Source: CAZIDL01 sp964537825 (GTDB lineage Bacteria; Bacteroidota; Bacteroidia; Flavobacteriales_D; CAYVSK01). From it: 57,212 nt of DNA. The DNA lies in the NCBI GenBank assembly GCA_964537825.1, contig CAZIDL010000007.1, positions 1-57,212 of the forward strand, written 5' to 3'. Under the pieces are notes generated by a model. The model worked only from the letters and a program-made list of their open reading frames with translations. It was not told the origin of the DNA and did no database searches. Shown here piece after piece: positions 51,461 to 57,212 of the stretch. Position 1 is the stretch's first letter, and each line of letters opens with the position of its first letter. Position numbers and translations under genes: made by a program.

Positions 51461-52948
51461 TTAAGGAAGGGGGCCTTTCCGGAGCAATTCATGAGCTTTT
51501 CGGATGTCCCGGTAAAAAGCACGATCGCTTTCGGCAAAGGGGATCCGTTCCCGAACGGCATCGTAATATCGCTTCATGGTCCCGGCCAAAGCCTTCCCTT
51601 CCCGCAGGTCCACAGCTTGGGCGGCTGTGAGCATCTCGATGCTCCAGATCCGTTCGAGGTTCTCCAGCATTCGTAAGCTACGCGTAGCCCCGTTCGCTCC
51701 CATGCTCACGTGATCCTCCTGCCCATTGGAGGAATCGATGGAATCGATCGAGCTCGGTGTAGCGAGCTGTCGGTTCTGGCTCACGAGCGATGCTGCGGTA
51801 TACTGGGGGATCATTAATCCCGAATTCAGCCCCGGTTCCGGGATCAGAAATTCCGGAAGTTCATAAGTCCCCGAGAGCAACTTGTAGCTACGGCGCTCGG
51901 AGATGCTCCCCCATTCAGCCATTGCTACTGCGATCCGGTCAAAGGCCATCGCAAGAGGTTGGCCATGAAAATTCCCGGCAGAAAGGATCTGCTCGGCATC
52001 CTCCAACAAGATCGGATTATCGGTGACCCCTTCCACTTCCCGGAGGAGAAGCCCGCCGACCTCTTCCATCACATCCCAGGAAGCCCCATGGACTTGCGGA
52101 ATGCAGCGGAAAGAGTAGGGATCCTGCACCCTTCCACTGCTCCAGTCATCTTGCTGTTCCAGGAGCAGCCCACGAATGCGTTCGGCCACACGAAGCTGGC
52201 CGGGATGATTCCGAAGACGGTGCACTTCAGGATGGAAAGGGTCCGATGACCCCCCATAGGCCAGGATGGAAAGAGCAGCGATCCGATCCGCTTCCTCAGC
52301 GCTTCGTTGAAGCCGGGTGAGCAGCTCCCCTCCGATGGCGCTCATGAACTGGGTACCATTGAGCATGGCCAATCCTTCCTTGGCCTCGAGCTCCATGGGC
52401 TCCAGGTCGAATTCGATCAAGACCTTAGCTGCCGGGAGGACCCTTCCCTGGAAACGGACTTCCCCCTGCCCCATGAGGGGGAGCGAAAGATGAGCCAAGG
52501 GAGCGAGGTCGCCGGATGCACCGAGCGAGCCCTGCTCCGGTACGAGCGGAAGGATGTCCTGCTCGTAGAAAAAGAGCAACCTTTCGATCAATTCCGGGCG
52601 CACGCCGGAATATCCTTTAGCAAGAGCGACCGCCTTAAAGAAGAGCATCAAACGTACGCAGCGATCCGGAAGCGGATCACCTGTACCACAAGCGTGCGAA
52701 AGCAAAAGGTTCGTCTGAAGTTGACGAAGTTTCTCGTTCGGGATCACCGTATCACAAAGGGAACCAAAACCCGTGTTCACCCCGTAGATAGGAGTGGAAC
52801 TTTGGTCGAGCCGATCCTCGAGCTGTTGCCTCCCCTCCTCCACCTTTTTGCGGACCTCTTCATCCAGGGAAAGCGTTGCTGCTCCTTTCGCAAAAGCATC
52901 GAGCGCCTCGATGCAAAGTTCATCTTTTCCAATGCGGAACTCATCCAT
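51461..52948 (-). CDS. hutH: Histidine ammonia-lyase (HAL/PAL family)
   Basis: The 495-residue lyase removes ammonia from an aromatic amino acid through an MIO cofactor formed from Ala-Ser-Gly at residues 144-146 (SLGASGDLAPLAH). The catalytic Tyr in PIYGVNTGFG is present. The Ser-His pair at 84-85 favours histidine over phenylalanine or tyrosine. No hutU, hutI or hutG gene is nearby. The ATG at 52948 gives the family start. It overlaps the hisS stop by eight bases, so the two are translated together. Confidence 0.93.
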   Translation of the reverse strand: MDEFRIGKDELCIEALDAFAKGAATLSLDEEVRKKVEEGRQQLEDRLDQSSTPIYGVNTGFGSLCDTVIPNEKLRQLQTNLLLSHACGTGDPLPDRCVRLMLFFKAVALAKGYSGVRPELIERLLFFYEQDILPLVPEQGSLGASGDLAPLAHLSLPLMGQGEVRFQGRVLPAAKVLIEFDLEPMELEAKEGLAMLNGTQFMSAIGGELLTRLQRSAEEADRIAALSILAYGGSSDPFHPEVHRLRNHPGQLRVAERIRGLLLEQQDDWSSGRVQDPYSFRCIPQVHGASWDVMEEVGGLLLREVEGVTDNPILLEDAEQILSAGNFHGQPLAMAFDRIAVAMAEWGSISERRSYKLLSGTYELPEFLIPEPGLNSGLMIPQYTAASLVSQNRQLATPSSIDSIDSSNGQEDHVSMGANGATRSLRMLENLERIWSIEMLTAAQAVDLREGKALAGTMKRYYDAVRERIPFAESDRAFYRDIRKAHELLRKGPLP

Positions 52949-54329
52949 AAACTCGCCGCTCGTTCTCGAGCAATTCCCGAAGTCCTTCCCGCGGGAGTTC
53001 CGACTGCTCTCCCGTGCGCATATCCCGAATAGCAAGCTTTCTGGAAGCCAATTCCTCCTCCCCGAGCATCACCACAAAACGAGCTCTCCGCTTGTCGGCG
53101 TATTTCATCTGCTTTTTCAGCTTGGCGGCATCCGGATATACATCCACCGAAAAACCGCTTTCCCGAAGCTCATCGGCGAGACGCATGCTCTCCTTGACAG
53201 CCTCATCCCCGAAGTTGGCAAAAAGCACATCCACGCTAGCTCCCGCTTCTTCCGGGAAGAGATCCAATTGTTCGAGCACATCGTAGATCCGTTCAGCACC
53301 AAAGGATATCCCCACACCAGAGACCCCTTCCATCCCGAAGATACCCGTAAGATCATCGTAACGACCGCCTCCCCCGATGCTCCCCATTTCGAGCTTATCA
53401 ACCGTCACCTCGAAGATGGCACCTGTGTAATAATCGAGTCCCCGGGCGAGGGTAGGATCGAAGCAAAGCGTGCCGTTCTCCATCCCGAGCTCCTCGCACC
53501 GATCGAAAAGGAAACGGGCCCCTTCAACCCCTTTCATCCCTTCTTCAGAGCCTTTCATCAAGGCTTCTATCTTGCCGAGCGGATCCTCCCGATCGGTATC
53601 AGCAGCTCGGAACAAAGCTTCCAGTTCCCGGCTCCCATCGGCATCGAATCCCCGTTCCTTCAAATCTTTTTTGACGCCATCTTCTCCGACCTTATCGAGC
53701 TTGTCGATCGCCATGGTCAACTCCCCCATCCGCTCGGATTCTCCCATCAACTCAGCAAGACCGGCCAATATCCGGCGGTCGTTCACACGGAGGCTGAAGG
53801 CGGGGATCCCTAAACGAGTAAGGGTCCGATCGAAGATGCGTAGTAACTCCACCTCGTTCCAGGGCGAATCCGAGCCGATCGTGTCGGCATCACATTGCCA
53901 GAATTCCCTATAACGTCCCTTTTGAGGGCGGTCGGCCCGCCATACTGGTTGGATCTGGTAGCGTTTAAAGGGGAAGGGGATCTCGTTCTGATGCTCCACC
54001 ACGAAGCGGGCAAAGGGCACGGTCAGATCGTAGCGCAGCGCCTTTTCGGCGATCTTTGGGGCGACCTTCAGCGCTTCGGCATCGGAAAGGTCCTCGTTGC
54101 GCACCTTCTTCAGAAAATCGCCCGAATTGAGGACCTTGAAGATCAAGCGGTCCCCTTCTTCCCCATATTTGCCCATAAGGGTGGAAAGTTGCTCCATCGA
54201 AGGCGTTTCGATGGGCTGAAAGCCCGCTTCGCGGAATCCTTCCTCGATGGTCCGGAAGAGGTACTGACGCCGGGCCATCTGACGGGGAAGGATATCCCGC
54301 ATGCCTTTGGGGACCGAGGGGTTTTTCAT
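52941..54329 (-). CDS. hisS: Histidyl-tRNA synthetase
   Basis: The 462-residue class II synthetase charges tRNA-His. Motif 2 is RYQIQPVWRADRPQKGRYRE. The histidine-specific GLDYYTGAIFEV and a motif 3 stretch GGGRYDDLTG follow. A C-terminal anticodon-binding domain is present (about 365-455). The ATG at 54329 (MKNPSVPKGMRD) matches the family start, so the longer frame from 54356 is rejected. It heads the - operon hisS-hutH. Confidence 0.97.
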   Translation of the reverse strand: MKNPSVPKGMRDILPRQMARRQYLFRTIEEGFREAGFQPIETPSMEQLSTLMGKYGEEGDRLIFKVLNSGDFLKKVRNEDLSDAEALKVAPKIAEKALRYDLTVPFARFVVEHQNEIPFPFKRYQIQPVWRADRPQKGRYREFWQCDADTIGSDSPWNEVELLRIFDRTLTRLGIPAFSLRVNDRRILAGLAELMGESERMGELTMAIDKLDKVGEDGVKKDLKERGFDADGSRELEALFRAADTDREDPLGKIEALMKGSEEGMKGVEGARFLFDRCEELGMENGTLCFDPTLARGLDYYTGAIFEVTVDKLEMGSIGGGGRYDDLTGIFGMEGVSGVGISFGAERIYDVLEQLDLFPEEAGASVDVLFANFGDEAVKESMRLADELRESGFSVDVYPDAAKLKKQMKYADKRRARFVVMLGEEELASRKLAIRDMRTGEQSELPREGLRELLENERRVYG

Positions 54330-54584
54330 GAGGTGGATAACTAAGGGGATCCTCACCCATAGAAGGATGGAAGATCACGTATCACGATCTCTTATATATT
54401 CCTATCAGCGATGCCTGGAGCAAACGTTGTTAACCGTGGAGGGATCGCTGGATTTCCCCTCCAAAGCCCTTCCGATCAGCCTCCGCTTAATGTTCGCGGT
54501 ATTCACGACCACTTTGGTCAACAGGGCCAAGTACCGACCTTGAGAGAAGAAGCACCAAGAACAGGGAGCAAGATCCCTGAACAC

Positions 54585-54776
54585 CTACTTCTTCTTGCTT
54601 TTCCGCATGTAGAATGAGAAAGCCACACCCATGATGAAACCGCCGAGGGTGAAGCCGGAAAGCAACAAAGGCAATTTCCGTTGACGGTCCTTTAGCTTTT
54701 CCAAGCGTCGTTCATCCTTGGTCATATCATCGTTTTCCATTTCTTCGTCGAAGTCTTCATAATTGGGATAGCTCAT
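54585..54776 (-). CDS. Small membrane protein, function unknown
   Basis: The 63-residue protein has an acidic N-terminus (NYEDFDEEMENDD), a charged helix, and one hydrophobic helix (LPLLLSGFTLGGFIMGVAFSFYM) followed by a basic tail RKSKKK. The basic end suggests the C-terminus is cytosolic. It starts one base after the ettA stop on the same strand and is likely co-transcribed. I do not know the family. Confidence 0.7.
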   Translation of the reverse strand: MSYPNYEDFDEEMENDDMTKDERRLEKLKDRQRKLPLLLSGFTLGGFIMGVAFSFYMRKSKKK

Positions 54777-54777
54777 A

Positions 54778-56469
54778 TCACTGATCTTTCACGAGTTTCT
54801 TATACTTGATGCGCTGCGGGATCTCTTCACCCAGGCGCTTTTGTCGGTTCTCCTCGTACTCGGAGAAAGAGCCTTCGAAGAAGTGCACGTGCCCCTCACC
54901 TTCGAAGGCGAGGATGTGGGTACAGATCCGATCGAGGAACCAACGATCGTGCGAGATGACCACCGCACAACCCGCAAAGTTGTCCAGGCCATCCTCCAGC
55001 GCCTGTAGCGTATTCACATCGATGTCGTTAGTAGGCTCGTCGAGGAGCAGCACATTGGCCTCCTGTTTGAGCGTGAGTGCAAGATGAAGCCGGTTGCGCT
55101 CCCCACCTGAAAGGTCCTTCACCTTCTTGCTCTGGTCAGGACCGGTAAAATTGAAGCGCGCCACGTAAGCCCGCGAATTGAAGGACCTCCCTTCGACCTC
55201 GATCGTTTCTTCCCCTCCGGAGATCGCTTCCCAGACATTGCTTTCGGGGTCAACATCCTCGTGCTCCTGATCGACGTACCCGAGCTTAACGGTATCACCG
55301 ACCTTGAATTCGCCCTTATCGGGTTCCTCCCGTCCCGTGATCATTCGAAAGAGGGTGGATTTCCCGGCCCCGTTGGGACCGACCACACCGATGATCCCGG
55401 CAGGAGGGAGCTTGAAGCTCAAGTCCTCGATGAGGACCTTATCGTCGAAGGCTTTGGTAACGTTCTGCGCTTCGATCACCTCATTCCCAAGCCGCGGGCC
55501 GTCCGGGATGTAGATCTGCACCTTTTCCTCCTTTTCCTTCCCCTGTTGCTCTTTCAGTTTTTCGTAGTTCTTAAGACGGGCTTTGGCTTTGGACTGGCGT
55601 CCTTTCGGGGTCATCTGGGCCCATTCGAGCTCCCGCTGCAGGGTCTTCTGCCGCTTGCTCTCCTCTTTCTCCTCCTGTTCGAGGCGTTTTTTCTTCTGTT
55701 CCAGCCAGGAGGAATAGTTCCCTTTCCAGGGGATCCCTTCCCCGCGGTCGAGCTCGAGGATCCAACCGGCCGCATTATCAAGGAAATAGCGGTCGTGCGT
55801 GATGGCGATGACCGTTCCGTGGTATTGTTGGAGGTGTTGCTCGAGCCAGTGGACCGATTCAGCGTCCAAGTGGTTCGTAGGCTCATCGAGGAGCAGGATA
55901 TCGGGTTGTTGAAGGAGAAGTCGGCAAAGGGCGGTCCGACGCTTCTCCCCTCCTGACATCTGGTTGACGACCCGATCGTCAGGTGGACAGCGAAGGGCGT
56001 CCATGGCCCTTTCGAGCTTGCTGTCCAGCTCCCATGCGTCGACCTGATCGATCTGCTCCTGGAGTTTCCCCTGTTTCTCGATCAGCTTGTTCATCCGTTC
56101 GGGATCCGCCATCACATCAGGGTCGGTGAACTGTTCGTTCACTTTCTCGTACTCGTTCAGGAGGTCGACGGTCTCCTGCACCCCTTCCTGAACCACCTCT
56201 TTGGTGGTCTTCTCCTGGTCGAGGTCCGGTTCCTGCTCGAGCATACCGACCGAATAACCCTGGGAGAAATGGACCTCCCCTTCGTAGGAATCGTCCTTAC
56301 CCGCGATGATCCGCAGGAGGGTACTCTTTCCGGCTCCGTTGAGGCCGATAATACCGATCTTAGCTCCGTAGTAAAAGGAGAGCTGGATGTCCCGGATGAT
56401 CTCCTTCCCCTGAGGGGTCCGCTTGGTGACCCCGTTCATCGAAAAAATGACCTTCTTATCCTCCGACAT
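54778..56469 (-). CDS. ettA: EttA, energy-dependent translational throttle ABC-F ATPase
   Basis: The 563-residue ribosome-binding ATPase has two ABC domains, Walker A GLNGAGKST near residue 41 and GPNGAGKST near 367, with signatures QMSGGEKRR and DLSGGERNR, and no membrane helices. An arm insertion in the first domain (about 95-140), which contacts the L1 stalk and P-site tRNA, and a linker rich in charged residues (about 250-320) identify EttA among ABC-F proteins. It couples early elongation to the ATP/ADP ratio. A TATCTTTG box lies upstream. Confidence 0.96.
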   Translation of the reverse strand: MSEDKKVIFSMNGVTKRTPQGKEIIRDIQLSFYYGAKIGIIGLNGAGKSTLLRIIAGKDDSYEGEVHFSQGYSVGMLEQEPDLDQEKTTKEVVQEGVQETVDLLNEYEKVNEQFTDPDVMADPERMNKLIEKQGKLQEQIDQVDAWELDSKLERAMDALRCPPDDRVVNQMSGGEKRRTALCRLLLQQPDILLLDEPTNHLDAESVHWLEQHLQQYHGTVIAITHDRYFLDNAAGWILELDRGEGIPWKGNYSSWLEQKKKRLEQEEKEESKRQKTLQRELEWAQMTPKGRQSKAKARLKNYEKLKEQQGKEKEEKVQIYIPDGPRLGNEVIEAQNVTKAFDDKVLIEDLSFKLPPAGIIGVVGPNGAGKSTLFRMITGREEPDKGEFKVGDTVKLGYVDQEHEDVDPESNVWEAISGGEETIEVEGRSFNSRAYVARFNFTGPDQSKKVKDLSGGERNRLHLALTLKQEANVLLLDEPTNDIDVNTLQALEDGLDNFAGCAVVISHDRWFLDRICTHILAFEGEGHVHFFEGSFSEYEENRQKRLGEEIPQRIKYKKLVKDQ

Positions 56470-56501
56470 CTTCCCTTCAGACTTTTTATTGGATTGAAGG
56501 T

Positions 56502-56509
56502 CAAAGATA
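56502..56509 (-). promoter_or_regulatory. Candidate -7 promoter box for ettA
   Basis: Reverse strand TATCTTTG matches TAnnTTTG, 32 bases before the ettA ATG. The short leader contains GAAGGGAAG next to the start codon. Confidence 0.55.
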
Positions 56510-56572
56510 GCGAAGCGTTAAGAAAAGCGAAAAGCGCGTCCGATCAGGCAAGATCTCGTTCTTTTGTCATCC

Positions 56573-57163
56573 ATGGTCAAGGAACGGGAACGCTCGGACC
56601 GGAGGAATTTTTTGCTGAAGAACGCTGCTCGTGGCTTCACTTACTTCCTGATCATCATCGGACTCTTCCTCTTCTTCAAGCATTACACCTCGATCGATTT
56701 CAAAGCTCTACTGGGTCCGGTCTGGGAGAACGAATTGCTGATGTACCTGATCTGGACCGGTTCAGAGCTCCTCATGGACCTGATCCCGCCGGAAGTCTTC
56801 ATGATATGGGCCACCCAACGTTTCCCTGAAGTCCAGGAATACGTCTGGGCCATCACTATCCTCGCTGTTATTTCCTATGCCGCGGCCTATGTAGCCTTTT
56901 ACGTGGGCAAGCATTTACACGGGGGCCGGATCCATCGATACGTGAACCGCAAGCTGATCCCGAAGTACGACCATTACATTCAACGTTTCGGGGCTTTTTT
57001 CGTGATCGTCGCGGCCGTATCCCCTTTCCCCTACTCTGCGATCAGTCTTTTGGTGGGAGCAGCGGATTACAACACCAAGAAATACCTGCTTTACGGAAGC
57101 ACCCGTTTCATCCGTTTCGCAGTCTATGGCTGGATCCTTTGGGAGACGAACCAGTTGGGTTGA
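56573..57163 (+). CDS. VTT/DedA-like small membrane protein
   Basis: The 196-residue protein has four or five hydrophobic segments (about residues 20-38, 60-78, 95-115, 140-165) and a GxH(L)HGG-like loop followed by FVIVAAVSPFPYSAISLLVGA, which resembles the G/P-rich region of DedA/VTT proteins thought to move lipids across membranes. The fit to DedA is partial, so the assignment is tentative. The start is set at the ATG at 56573. A TTG three codons upstream is possible. It ends just before a promoter for the tRNA at the window edge. Confidence 0.65.
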   Translation: MVKERERSDRRNFLLKNAARGFTYFLIIIGLFLFFKHYTSIDFKALLGPVWENELLMYLIWTGSELLMDLIPPEVFMIWATQRFPEVQEYVWAITILAVISYAAAYVAFYVGKHLHGGRIHRYVNRKLIPKYDHYIQRFGAFFVIVAAVSPFPYSAISLLVGAADYNTKKYLLYGSTRFIRFAVYGWILWETNQLG

Positions 57164-57173
57164 TCGGATCCCT

Positions 57174-57181
57174 TATATTTG
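57174..57181 (+). promoter_or_regulatory. -7 promoter box for the tRNA gene at the right edge
   Basis: TATATTTG, exact match to TAnnTTTG, ends 12 bases before the tRNA 5' end. TTG trinucleotides 12-17 bases further upstream could serve as a loose -33 element. Confidence 0.6.
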
Positions 57182-57193
57182 CGCTTTCAAGGC

Positions 57194-57212
57194 GGCCCCG
57201 TAGCTCAACTGG
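57194..57212 (+). tRNA. 5' end of a tRNA gene, identity not determinable
   Basis: GGCCCCG followed by TAGCTCAACTGG has the acceptor 5' strand, the invariant T8-A9 positions and the first half of a D arm. The anticodon lies beyond the window. Similar 5' ends occur in Bacteroidota tRNA-Arg, but other tRNAs fit as well. Confidence 0.75.

Noticed and set aside
54301..54543. 80-codon open frame on + upstream of hisS
   Set aside because: It begins antisense to the hisS start and shows no conserved motif or good start site.

Overview
The window looks like a chromosomal segment of a Bacteroidota bacterium, probably Flavobacteriales-like. Four observations support this: a type IX secretion sorting domain on a giant protease, a complete moxR-bat aerotolerance operon, several families I know mainly from this phylum (DUF4293, DUF1599, the BT_3928 family, the RpoD type starting MRQLKIT), and -7 promoter boxes of the form TAnnTTTG. 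Genes are tightly packed. No stretch over 300 bases lacks a gene, and I see no insertion sequence, prophage, CRISPR array or integron.

Layout: rpoD enters from the left edge (-). A small lipoprotein gene and then moxR, a DUF58 gene, a membrane-protein gene and batA-B-C-D-E follow on + (1009-9918). A - block holds an orphan NarL-type regulator, a TPR lipoprotein, recA, bcp and a tandem CDGSH gene, with nth on +. An ECF sigma gene with its 66-codon partner (-) is divergent from uvrA (+). A - operon truA, ABC exporter, MORN-repeat protein comes next. After a metallophosphoesterase, a DUF4293 gene and gap come ruvX-def-lipoprotein (+) and folP-cdaA (-).

The most unusual part is the + strand block 27944-46021: DUF1599, BT_3928-type DoxX protein, an orphan OppB-like permease, tpiA (frameshifted), prmA, an exported 1486-residue protein of unknown function, plsY, a 2270-residue TPR/propeller/coiled-coil/triple-SPOR envelope protein with a perfect 318-bp internal duplication, clpS, and a second DoxX/thioredoxin-like protein. 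Most junctions overlap or lie within about 20 bases, suggesting one long transcript. Central metabolism and translation genes (tpiA, prmA, clpS) are mixed with envelope genes (plsY, the SPOR giant, the unknown giant).

The right part is mostly on -: ettA and a small membrane protein, hisS overlapping hutH, a secreted multidomain S8 peptidase, and hemB. A VTT/DedA-like membrane protein on + and the first bases of a tRNA with a clear promoter close the window.

I find no defence system or biosynthetic cluster. The best candidates for undescribed biology are the two giant envelope proteins in the tpiA-clpS block and a hairpin that would hide the start codon of the ECF sigma gene.
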